DNA of 6,928 nucleotides from Acidobacteriota bacterium (GCA_013140875.1 JABFSB010000470.1:1-6928); one strand, 5' to 3'; positions 1 to 6,092 are shown, numbered from the stretch's first letter. A program made the numbers and translations. Notes: generated by a model from the sequence alone, not told the origin.

Positions 1-56
1 CTCGTTTGGAAAGATGGAAAGTTTTCGATAAGGAAGTAATGCCTCCGAATGCGTGA
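1..56 (+). CDS. possible 3' end of an upstream plus-strand gene (partial, frame uncertain)
   Basis: All three plus frames are open at the left edge, so the tail of a gene entering from outside is likely but its frame cannot be settled. One frame (codons from base 3) ends at TGA 54-56 with the peptide RLERWKVFDKEVMPPNA and would overlap the deacetylase start by 8 bases. Another (from base 1) ends at TAA 37-39 with LVWKDGKFSIRK and would leave a 9-base gap. Both are compatible with translational coupling to the next gene. No family can be recognised from so few residues. Confidence 0.3.
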   Translation, partial: RLERWKVFDKEVMPPNA

Positions 57-975
57 TTACAATATTTTTTATTCGCCCTATTATTATGCCGATATCGGCG
101 AGGGTCACGTCTTTCCGATAAGAAAGTTCGAACTCGTGCGCGACAAACTGGTGTCCGAGGGAACACTTGTGGCCGAAGAAATAATCGAGCCTGAGCGTGC
201 TTCTCCCGACGATCTTCTATTGGTTCACACCAACGATTACATAAGCCGTCTGATAGCTGGCGAGTTGACCGCAAAAGAGGTACGCAAGCTCGGGTTGCCG
301 TGGTCCGAATCACTTGTCCGGCGGTCGCTGCACGCAATATCGGGAACCATCAATGCGGCAAAAAAGGCCCTTATCGACACAGTTTCTTCAAATCTGGCGG
401 GCGGAACGCATCATGCTTATCCCGATCGCGGCGAAGGCTTTTGCGTTTTGAATGACGTTGCCGTCGCGATCCGCGTACTGCAGCGAGACGGTTTGGCCAA
501 GCGTTTCCTGATAATCGACTGCGATGTCCATCAGGGTAACGGAACGGCGTTCATCTTCAAGGATTCGCCCGAGGTGTTTACGTTCTCAATGCACGGTGCG
601 AAGAATTACCCGTTGTTCAAAGAAACTTCTACGCTTGACATCGAACTTGCCGATAAGACCGCGGACGACGAATTTCTCCAGACGCTTTCCGAGGCGTTGC
701 CGCGAGTGATAACTCATGATCCGGAGCTAATATTCTATCTTGCCGGAGCCGATCCTTATGAGAATGACAAGCTCGGCCGATTGGCATTGTCGATAGATGG
801 CCTGCGAAAGAGAGACGAGATGGTGCTTGATTTCGCGAGGTCATATGGAGTACCGATCCTAACGACAATGAGCGGCGGTTACGCGGCCGAGATTGACGAT
901 ACCGTCGAGATTCACTGCAACACTATCCGAGCAGTCAAGTCGGTCTTTTTTTCGCAATCGACCGCGGCGTTCTAA
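49..975 (+). CDS. class IV (HDAC11-like) histone deacetylase family protein
   Basis: This is a zinc-dependent deacylase of the arginase/deacetylase fold (308 residues, the usual length of a single-domain bacterial member), predicted to be cytoplasmic. The active-site parts appear in order: the histidine pair H121-H122 in GGTHHAYPDRGEGFC, the zinc ligands D159 and H161 in IIDCDVHQGNG, the third ligand D235 in LAGADPYENDKLGRL, and the catalytic tyrosine Y278 in MSGGY. Gln after the metal-binding His (DVHQGNG rather than DxHHGNG), and the ENDKLGRLALS segment, match class IV enzymes related to human HDAC11, not class I/II or AcuC. The natural substrate is unknown; acetylated polyamines, lysine acyl groups or small amides are all possible in bacteria. 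The ATG is supported by an AGGAAG (31-36), somewhat far away at 12 bases. It converges with coaX, and the two stop codons interlock over 972-975 with no terminator between. Confidence 0.93.
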   Translation: MRDYNIFYSPYYYADIGEGHVFPIRKFELVRDKLVSEGTLVAEEIIEPERASPDDLLLVHTNDYISRLIAGELTAKEVRKLGLPWSESLVRRSLHAISGTINAAKKALIDTVSSNLAGGTHHAYPDRGEGFCVLNDVAVAIRVLQRDGLAKRFLIIDCDVHQGNGTAFIFKDSPEVFTFSMHGAKNYPLFKETSTLDIELADKTADDEFLQTLSEALPRVITHDPELIFYLAGADPYENDKLGRLALSIDGLRKRDEMVLDFARSYGVPILTTMSGGYAAEIDDTVEIHCNTIRAVKSVFFSQSTAAF

Positions 976-1730
976 GACGAGCGGCGTTCCGCGAGACGCA
1001 GCAATCCCTCCAACGTCAAATTCTCATCTACCACGTCGATCAGCGAGCTGTTCTCGGCTACGACCGACGCAAAGCCGCCGGTTGCGACAACTTTTGGCTT
1101 TTGACCCAACTCTTCAAAAATACGCTGCAGAATACCTTCAACCATTCCGATATGGCCGTAGTACGTTCCCGAATTGATCGATCCTTTGGTCGTATTTCCG
1201 ATCACGTTTTTGGGCCTTTCGATCGTGACGAGGGGAAGCTTTGAGGTTTTAAGATGCAGTGCTTCAACGAGAGTTTTCAGGCCGGGTGAGATCGTGCCGC
1301 CGAGATACTTCCGATCGGAATCAACGACATCGATGGTAGTGGCGGTTCCAAAGCTGCAAGCTATAACGGGCACTCCGTATTTTGCGGCCGCGGCCGCGGC
1401 ATTGACGAGACGATCCGTGCCGGCGGCGGAGGGCGGATCGTAACCGACATTCATTCCAAAGTCGAAAGTGTAGTCGACAAAAGACGGCGTGATTTTGAGC
1501 AGCTTTTTGCACGCCTCGGCCAGCGTGCCGTTCATTTCGGGAACCACGGACGAAACTATCGCGGCGTCGATCTGAAAAAAGCGATCGTCGGTATAGCGGA
1601 GGCGGTCGAATGAAAGTTCGTCGACGGTATAGTCAAGCACGGTCGGTATCACGAATTTGTCGATAAGCGAGCCCGATTCAAAAATGCCGAATTTCGTGGT
1701 GGAGTTGCCGATGTCTATGGCGAGAAGCAT
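972..1730 (-). CDS. coaX: type III pantothenate kinase
   Basis: This enzyme phosphorylates pantothenate with ATP, the first step of coenzyme A synthesis, in the cytoplasm. At 252 residues it has the normal family length. ASKHA-fold motifs are present: DIGNSTTKFGIF at residues 6-17 (phosphate loop 1), GTDRLVNA at 104-111 with the presumed catalytic base D106, FGTATTID at 127-134 (phosphate loop 2), GGTISPGL at 144-151 and TGGFA at 217-221. One oddity is that S126, just before FGTA, stands where most members I recall have Asp. The residue 110-116 region is an alanine run coded by GC-rich sequence. The ATG follows directly on the TAA of the preceding small gene, and AAGG (1738-1735) lies 4 bases upstream of it, so the two are probably coupled. 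It is the last gene of the minus-strand run. Confidence 0.95.
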   Translation of the reverse strand: MLLAIDIGNSTTKFGIFESGSLIDKFVIPTVLDYTVDELSFDRLRYTDDRFFQIDAAIVSSVVPEMNGTLAEACKKLLKITPSFVDYTFDFGMNVGYDPPSAAGTDRLVNAAAAAAKYGVPVIACSFGTATTIDVVDSDRKYLGGTISPGLKTLVEALHLKTSKLPLVTIERPKNVIGNTTKGSINSGTYYGHIGMVEGILQRIFEELGQKPKVVATGGFASVVAENSSLIDVVDENLTLEGLLRLAERRSS

Positions 1731-2060
1731 TTAGCCTTGAAGCGGAAGGCCGTCGTACACAATATTCCAGCCGTTTCGTCTGCTTGACCTTAGGCTTTTT
1801 GTGAACCATTCGAGAGCGGCTGTAGGATCGTCATAAAGCTGAACGGCGGGGTGCAGTTCGCGCGGGTCGACCCGACAGATAGCGGCACCGGCGGTCGCGC
1901 TCTTGATGCAGAGAAGAGCGACCATGTTGTTCTTTTGGAGGACGGCGGTTCGGACTAAAACGTCATCGAGATCGATATCAAAATCTTCGAATTCGGCGAG
2001 TTCATCGGCAAACTCGTCGTCCAGGTCAAAATCGGATAGCTGGTCAAAATCACTGCTCAT
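1731..2060 (-). CDS. small protein with highly acidic N-terminus, unknown function
   Basis: I do not recognise a named family. The 109-residue protein has two unlike halves. Residues 1-33 hold 16 Asp/Glu and no Lys or Arg (first basic residue R37), with phenylalanines at 5, 11, 17, 24 and 27; the first three are exactly six residues apart in DFD/EF-type motifs. Residues 37-109 look like a small alpha/beta domain: a hydrophobic strand MVALLCIKSA (46-55), then YDDPTAALEWF (76-86), a basic stretch KSLRSSRRNGW (88-98) and the ending IVYDGLPLQG. No signal peptide or membrane segment is visible. The gene sits 14 bases after vanW and its TAA touches the coaX ATG, so it is probably co-expressed with both. 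The ribosome-binding site is weak. The acidic tail might be a disordered binding segment or nucleic-acid mimic, but that is a guess. Confidence 0.8.
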   Translation of the reverse strand: MSSDFDQLSDFDLDDEFADELAEFEDFDIDLDDVLVRTAVLQKNNMVALLCIKSATAGAAICRVDPRELHPAVQLYDDPTAALEWFTKSLRSSRRNGWNIVYDGLPLQG

Positions 2061-2074
2061 AAATAATACCGTAG

Positions 2075-2893
2075 CTACAAATTACACCGCTCCGGCGAAA
2101 AGTTCAATTCGTACTTGACCTCCGAAAAGTTTTTGACGATCAACTCCTCGCGTATCGTATTGCCGGTCTTGCGGTCGATCACTTCACGCCAGATCTCATT
2201 CTCGCGAAAATTGCGTTGGTTCCGCTGCAGAAATCGATGATTCTTTTCGAAAACGTGATAACTGTGCGGTGTCTCCCGGTCACACAAGATCGAGCCCTTC
2301 AAATGCTGGTCCGTCAACCACAATTTTATCTGAAAGGTATGATCGGTCGGGTTGAAAAATCTCAGATCTATGTAGTTGTAGAAAACACCGGCTCCGCTGC
2401 CGAACGGGAGAACGCGGTTCTCGTCCGGGAACGGATCAAAGCTGTGATGGTGCCGTTCCGCGATCTCAAGCGGCGTGTGCAGCGCCATCCAATAAAGCAG
2501 ATTTGCAAGCTGGCAAAGTCCGCCGCCCACGCCGCGGACGACCTCGCCGCGCGATAACTGCATGCCCTCGCAATAACCTTTTTCGGCGGTCGCTTCACCG
2601 ACCTGTCGCCAGAAGGAAAATGTTTCACCCGGTTTGATCAGCAATCCGTCGATCGTCGGACACGCGATTTTCAGATTCTCGACCTTGTTTTCCTGCAGCT
2701 GCGGATCGGAATTGCCGAGCCTTCTTCTTAAAAGCGACTGATGTTTCTTGCACGAAAAGGGCAGCGGATCACTCACTTTTTCGTCGGCAAATATTTTTCT
2801 CTTCGATAGGTCGTCGAGTCGTCTGAACAGGCGTTTCTGCCCGATACGGGTCCTGTATAAAACCGGATGAATTTCTGAAAGACGTTTTCGCAT
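2075..2893 (-). CDS. VanW family protein
   Basis: The family is named after VanW of VanB-type vancomycin-resistance clusters, whose biochemical role is still unclear. Length (272 residues) and whole-length layout resemble the short, VanB-cluster type. Recognisable parts are QENKVENLKIA (67-77), DGLLIKPGETFSFWRQVGE (82-100), the signature GVGGGLCQLANLLYW (121-135) with invariant-looking C127, LHTPLEIAERHHHSF (138-152) and an aromatic YNYIDLRFFNPT (172-183). The N-terminus is basic (MRKRLSEIHPVLYRTRIGQKR) and lacks a hydrophobic signal or anchor, so it is predicted to be cytoplasmic, unlike long VanW proteins with envelope domains. No vanH, vanA/B-type ligase, vanX or two-component genes are nearby, so a resistance role is not supported. 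The ATG directly follows the birA TAA, and no good Shine-Dalgarno sequence lies close by, which suggests coupled translation. Confidence 0.9.
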   Translation of the reverse strand: MRKRLSEIHPVLYRTRIGQKRLFRRLDDLSKRKIFADEKVSDPLPFSCKKHQSLLRRRLGNSDPQLQENKVENLKIACPTIDGLLIKPGETFSFWRQVGEATAEKGYCEGMQLSRGEVVRGVGGGLCQLANLLYWMALHTPLEIAERHHHSFDPFPDENRVLPFGSGAGVFYNYIDLRFFNPTDHTFQIKLWLTDQHLKGSILCDRETPHSYHVFEKNHRFLQRNQRNFRENEIWREVIDRKTGNTIREELIVKNFSEVKYELNFSPERCNL

Positions 2894-3637
2894 TTATTCG
2901 GCTTGTCTCAGTCGCTCCACGTAGCCCGCATGAACGATCGTTAGTTTCCCGTCCTCATCTCGGATACGAAGAGCACCGTTCGCTTCCAGGCCGTCGGTTG
3001 TGCCGGTGATCGTTTCATTTCCGGACCATGCCTTGACCTTTTTGCCGGAAAAGTAAGTCGAGCGGCTTTGCCACGCGGACAAGACCTTTGCGGGGCCCTC
3101 TTCGCCGGTAAGTATGTCGTAAAAGTAATTGATAAAGCCAGTCAGCGCTGAGGCGAGTTTGGCGGGCGAGATAACGCGGCCGGTCTCATGTTCGATCGAG
3201 GTTGCGATGTCCGCGATCTCGTCCGGGAAATTCGATGATCGGATATTGATTCCAATGCCTGCAACTACGGCAAGGCCCTTTGATGTTTCGGCTGTCTCAG
3301 CCAAAATACCGCTGATTTTTTTTTCGTTTGCTAGTACGTCGTTAACCCATTTGATGTCGGGCCGCAGGCCGATCCCGGCAAGAGTGTCGTGGACGGCAAC
3401 CCCGGTCATAAGCGTTATCAGCGGCACGTATTTGCTATCTATTTTAGGCCGAAGAACGATGCTGAAATAAAGGCCGGAGCCTTTGGCCGAAATCCATGTT
3501 CGCCCGTTTCGTCCTCTGCCCGCTGTTTGATGGTCGGCGAGTACACACAGTCCTTCGTCCGCACCGAGGCGGGCTTGTTTCAGCGCCTCGGTATTGGTGG
3601 AATCGAGCGTATCGAAGGTGAGAACGGTTATGTTCAC
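2894..3637 (-). CDS. birA: biotin--[acetyl-CoA-carboxylase] ligase, no DNA-binding domain
   Basis: This enzyme activates biotin as biotinyl-5'-AMP and transfers it to the biotin carrier lysine of acetyl-CoA carboxylase and related enzymes. At 247 residues it has the catalytic and C-terminal domains only. The N-terminal helix-turn-helix of bifunctional BirA is absent, so it should not repress biotin genes. Motifs are DSTNTEA (12-18), the biotinyl-AMP loop GRGRNGRTW (40-48) after HQTA, KWVNDV (96-101), KISGIL (107-112) and GIGIN (127-131); residues about 190-247 form the SH3-like C-terminal domain. The chosen start is GTG at 3637-3635, because FDTLDSTN falls at the expected distance from it and no in-frame ATG lies near. 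No strong ribosome-binding site is visible. It lies 40 bases after egtD; its TAA abuts the vanW start. Confidence 0.95.
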   Translation of the reverse strand: MNITVLTFDTLDSTNTEALKQARLGADEGLCVLADHQTAGRGRNGRTWISAKGSGLYFSIVLRPKIDSKYVPLITLMTGVAVHDTLAGIGLRPDIKWVNDVLANEKKISGILAETAETSKGLAVVAGIGINIRSSNFPDEIADIATSIEHETGRVISPAKLASALTGFINYFYDILTGEEGPAKVLSAWQSRSTYFSGKKVKAWSGNETITGTTDGLEANGALRIRDEDGKLTIVHAGYVERLRQAE

Positions 3638-3677
3638 TAATGTACGACGGGTTTTTCGGGCTTTCGAAAAAATCGCT

Positions 3678-4646
3678 TCACTTCGGCTGCCAGAGCGAAT
3701 CGCAATAGAAGTTTTCCCTATCCAAAAACGTTTCGGTGATCTCGAATCCGCTTGCGGCGGCGAGTTCCTCGATCATCGCGGCCGTGTATTTCTGCGAGAT
3801 TTCCATAAAGATCGGTTCCCACTGTTCGAATTCGAAGCTTCGGTTCACGGCGGAAATATGTACCGTTTGTTTTTTAAGGCTGATCAGGAATGAGCGGGCG
3901 GCACATTCGACCGGACGATATTGGGCATAATGTGAAAAGTTTTCCACGACGAAGTCGGCTTCCAATTCGCGGTTGATGCGGCGGAGAAGGTTGAGATTGA
4001 ATGCGGCCGTCACGCCCGACGCGTCGTCATAGGCACGGACGATAACGCGCGGATCTTTCTGCATGTCAAAGCCGATAAAGATTCGATCGCCGGTATTCAT
4101 AACTGCCCGCAGACGCCGGAAAAAATCGACGGCCTGTTCACGGTTGAAATTCCCGATGTTGGAACCTAGAAACAGGATCACTTTGCGGCGGCCGGTTCCA
4201 TTTCTCAGCGAATCGAGGATCGTGAAATAATCGCCGTGGTGCGGTTCGATTTTCAAGCCGGGGAACTTGACGCTGAATTTTTCCGACAATGCATCGCACG
4301 CCTCTTTTGAAATGTCGATCGGTGAATAGGTAAAGTCGATTTTTTGCCCCAGCAAATGTTCGATCAGAACCGCCGTCTTCGTCCCGTCGCCGGCACCGAG
4401 TTCGATCAGGTCGATGGCATCGGCGCCGTCGGTGAACGCGTTGCCGATTACCTCCGACTGTTCGGTCAGCAGCTTGTATTCCGCACGCGTCAAATAGTAC
4501 TCGGGCAGCTTCATTATTTCCTGAAAAAGCCGCGAACCTTCGTCATCATAAAAATATTTGGACGAAAGCTGCTTCGGCGTCGACGACAAGCCGCGAAGAA
4601 CGTCTTCGGCAAATGTCGTAAGTTCAGGTGATGTCGATGTTTTCAT
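3678..4646 (-). CDS. egtD: L-histidine N-alpha-methyltransferase, ergothioneine synthesis
   Basis: EgtD uses three S-adenosylmethionine molecules to convert histidine to hercynine (trimethylhistidine), the first step of ergothioneine synthesis, in the cytoplasm. The 322-residue length is standard. Family segments are KYFYDDEGSRLFQEIMKLPEYYLTRAE (30-56, as positions), the SAM loop LIELGAGDGTKT (80-91), LFLGSNIGNF (158-167) and YDDASGVTAAFN (206-217). Residues recalled for the histidine pocket of the Mycobacterium smegmatis enzyme (Asn166, Tyr206, Glu282, Ser284) have counterparts here at the same numbers: N166 in IGNF, Y206 in AYDDAS, and E282/S284 in MEISQKY. This supports true histidine specificity. 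It is downstream of egtB with a 66-base gap. An AAGAAG-type weak ribosome-binding sequence precedes the ATG. Confidence 0.97.
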   Translation of the reverse strand: MKTSTSPELTTFAEDVLRGLSSTPKQLSSKYFYDDEGSRLFQEIMKLPEYYLTRAEYKLLTEQSEVIGNAFTDGADAIDLIELGAGDGTKTAVLIEHLLGQKIDFTYSPIDISKEACDALSEKFSVKFPGLKIEPHHGDYFTILDSLRNGTGRRKVILFLGSNIGNFNREQAVDFFRRLRAVMNTGDRIFIGFDMQKDPRVIVRAYDDASGVTAAFNLNLLRRINRELEADFVVENFSHYAQYRPVECAARSFLISLKKQTVHISAVNRSFEFEQWEPIFMEISQKYTAAMIEELAAASGFEITETFLDRENFYCDSLWQPK

Positions 4647-4704
4647 AGATTCTTCTTACAGGATTCACTGGATAGTCAGACAAAAAACAAATCGCGCCCG
4701 TTCT

Positions 4705-4717
4705 GATAACTGTTATC
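4705..4717. other. 13-base dyad spanning the egtB stop codon
   Basis: GATAAC and GTTATC flank a single central T, giving a perfect 6+6 dyad that covers the egtB TAA (4715-4713). On the minus strand it is followed about 18-30 bases later by a T-rich run (around 4693-4680). The stem is too short for a convincing terminator. It may be a weak hairpin in the egtB-egtD spacer, an operator-like site or chance. Confidence 0.25.
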
Positions 4718-5972
4718 TCACCAATCTTATTCCAGTAAACTGCCACCGCAGATGCGGATGGAAGAAATTTCGATATGTGCTTCGGCTATGACCGTCCGGC
4801 GTGGCGACGGATGCACCGCGCAATACCATCTGGTTGATCATAAACTTGCCGTTATACTCGCCGACGGCGCCGTCCACCTTTTCAAATCCGGGATAGGGCA
4901 AGTAAGCCGAGTTCGTCCATTCCCAACGGATTCCCCAGCCGAATTTATCATTTGCCGCTTCCCATTCAAATTCTGTCGGCAGGCGCATGCCGCGCCATTC
5001 GGCGAACGCCGAAGCCTCGTAGTATGAGACGTGGCAAACCGGAGCGTCGAGGTTCAGCTTTCTCAAACCTCCCAGCGTATATTGATGCCATTCGCCGTCG
5101 ATCTTGTGCCAATGCAGCGGCGAATCGACAGCGTTTTGACTGACCCAATCCCAGCCTTCCGAATGCCATAATCGATGATCGCGATAGCTGTGGTCGTTGA
5201 TGAACTCGAGGAACTCGAAGTTGGTCACAAGCTTGGTCGCAATCTCAAAATTGCCGAGAAATACCTTGTGCCTCGCCAGTTCGTTGTCAAAGCAAAATGA
5301 GTCGCCCGTGTGACCGATCTCGTAAATTCCCTCACCGACGCCTGCGAAACCCGACGAGCGCGTTTCGTCAATCTCTTCCGGATAGTGATCCGCCCGATAA
5401 ACCGGGAACAGCGGATTTAGGCCGAGCGTGTATTTCAAATCGGTCAGGAAAAGTTCCTGGTGCTGCTGTTCGTGGTTCAGGCCGAGAACAACTAGGTCAG
5501 CCAAGGCAGAACCACCTGCGTCAGCGGGTGGCAGAGCGTCCGACAAAAGGTCAACACCCCCATTTGTCGAGTCTCGACCACCCGCTAACGCAGGTGGTTC
5601 TGCCAGTAACGCGACCATCCGCTCGTCCACATATTTGCGATACTCAAAAACACGCTTAACGGTTGGCCGGCTCAGCGACCTGTGATCGCGGGGCGTGCGG
5701 TCGCCGATGCTGTTGTAATAGCTGTTGAAAAGGAATCCGAAATCCGTATCGAAAACCTTATAATCAGGCACAAACCGTTTTAGAATCATCTCCTCAAAAA
5801 ACCAAGTGGTGTGGGCGATGTTCCACTTCGGCGGCGAGACATCGACGACCGGCTGCGGAATGTAATCTTCGATCTCGAGCGGTTCGCAAAGGCTTTCGGT
5901 GTGTGCCCGGACGCGTAAATAAAACGCGGTCAGCGATTCCGGTTCGCTTTCTATTGATTTTGCTGGCTGCAT
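4713..5972 (-). CDS. egtB: hercynine oxygenase (ergothioneine sulfoxide synthase) carrying a repeat-coded insertion
   Basis: EgtB is a non-haem iron enzyme that uses O2 to join hercynine to gamma-glutamylcysteine or cysteine, forming the sulfoxide precursor of ergothioneine. The N-terminal DinB-like domain holds the predicted iron ligands: H54 in NIAHTTWFFE and H167/H171 in NHEQQHQE. The C-terminal formylglycine-enzyme-like domain runs from about residue 205 to 419, with ATKLVTNFEFLEF, RLPTEFEWEAA, LRGASVAT and RNFFHPHLRWQFTGIRLVR. Tandem tyrosines Y85-Y86 may be relevant: I recall a Tyr pair acting in the Chloracidobacterium EgtB. Residues about 123-156 are an insertion coded by an inverted repeat (PPALAGG ... 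PPADAGG). The spacing from first to second His is 113, against 83 (His51 to His134) as I recall for Mycobacterium thermoresistibile EgtB. The gene appears intact. Neither egtA, egtC nor egtE lies in the window. No clear ribosome-binding site precedes the ATG. Confidence 0.96.
   Translation of the reverse strand: MQPAKSIESEPESLTAFYLRVRAHTESLCEPLEIEDYIPQPVVDVSPPKWNIAHTTWFFEEMILKRFVPDYKVFDTDFGFLFNSYYNSIGDRTPRDHRSLSRPTVKRVFEYRKYVDERMVALLAEPPALAGGRDSTNGGVDLLSDALPPADAGGSALADLVVLGLNHEQQHQELFLTDLKYTLGLNPLFPVYRADHYPEEIDETRSSGFAGVGEGIYEIGHTGDSFCFDNELARHKVFLGNFEIATKLVTNFEFLEFINDHSYRDHRLWHSEGWDWVSQNAVDSPLHWHKIDGEWHQYTLGGLRKLNLDAPVCHVSYYEASAFAEWRGMRLPTEFEWEAANDKFGWGIRWEWTNSAYLPYPGFEKVDGAVGEYNGKFMINQMVLRGASVATPDGHSRSTYRNFFHPHLRWQFTGIRLVR
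5505..5604. repeat. paired REP-like inverted repeat inside egtB
   Basis: Arms 5505-5531 and 5578-5604 (27 bases each) are reverse complements at 26 of 27 positions, the only difference being C5522. Each arm also contains its own near-palindrome: CCACCTGC/GCGGGTGG around a GTCA loop (5512-5531) and CCACCCGC/GCAGGTGG around TAAC (5578-5597). Outermost ends are GGCAGAA and TTCTGCC. The 46-base centre holds a second inverted repeat, CGACAAA (5541-5547) with TTTGTCG (5563-5569). Both arms, read in the egtB frame, code PPAxAGG. The architecture resembles paired REP (BIME-like) elements or a small MITE. No target-site duplication is obvious, and no other copy of the arms occurs in the window. I recall similar PPAxAGG stretches in Acidobacteriota proteins, but cannot confirm this here. 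Confidence 0.88.
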
Positions 5973-5978
5973 ACTCTA

Positions 5979-6006
5979 ATTAGACCAAATCAAGGCAGAA
6001 AGACAA
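5979..6006 (-). promoter_or_regulatory. candidate sigma-70-type promoter for the egtB operon (leaderless)
   Basis: On the minus strand, TTGTCT (6006-6001; 4 of 6 to TTGACA), a 16-base spacer and TCTAAT (5984-5979; 5 of 6 to TATAAT) precede egtB. Six bases separate the -10 box from the ATG, so transcription would begin at or next to the A of the start codon. This fits the absence of a Shine-Dalgarno sequence. The -10 box is half of the palindrome TCTAATTAGA (5975-5984). Farther upstream are two short dyads, CCGCGAGCGG (6028-6037) and ATTCCGGAAT (6047-6056), that could be operator sites or nothing. Sequence-only prediction. Confidence 0.4.
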
Positions 6007-6092
6007 AGAAATTGCGTTTTATTTATTCCGCGAGCGGTTCAAAATCATTCCGGAATTTCGGAGGCGACGCCGCTCTTTTCGTCTTAGTTCTT

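Noticed and set aside
1384..1400. GC-rich repeating palindrome GCGGCCGCGGCCGCGGC
   Set aside because: It codes the alanine run of CoaX around residues 110-116; codon choice explains the palindrome.
2075..2893. Vancomycin-resistance role for the VanW-like gene
   Set aside because: No van ligase, dehydrogenase, dipeptidase or sensor-regulator genes are present, and the neighbours are cofactor genes.
3652..3671. Hairpin TTTTTCG / CGAAAAA in the egtD-birA spacer
   Set aside because: Only seven mostly A-T pairs, and no U-run follows on the minus strand. It is too weak to call a terminator or attenuator.
5297..5659. 120-codon plus-strand open frame opposite egtB, and the similar 121-codon frame at 6240-6605 opposite the HEAT gene
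   Set aside because: Both lie entirely opposite well-supported genes, have low-complexity Arg/Pro/Ser-rich or otherwise family-less translations, and lack context for expression.
5502..6000. Ten-base direct repeat CAAGGCAGAA at 5502-5511 and 5991-6000, once touching the egtB repeat end
   Set aside because: About twenty 10-base matches are expected by chance in a window this size, and the flanks do not extend the match.
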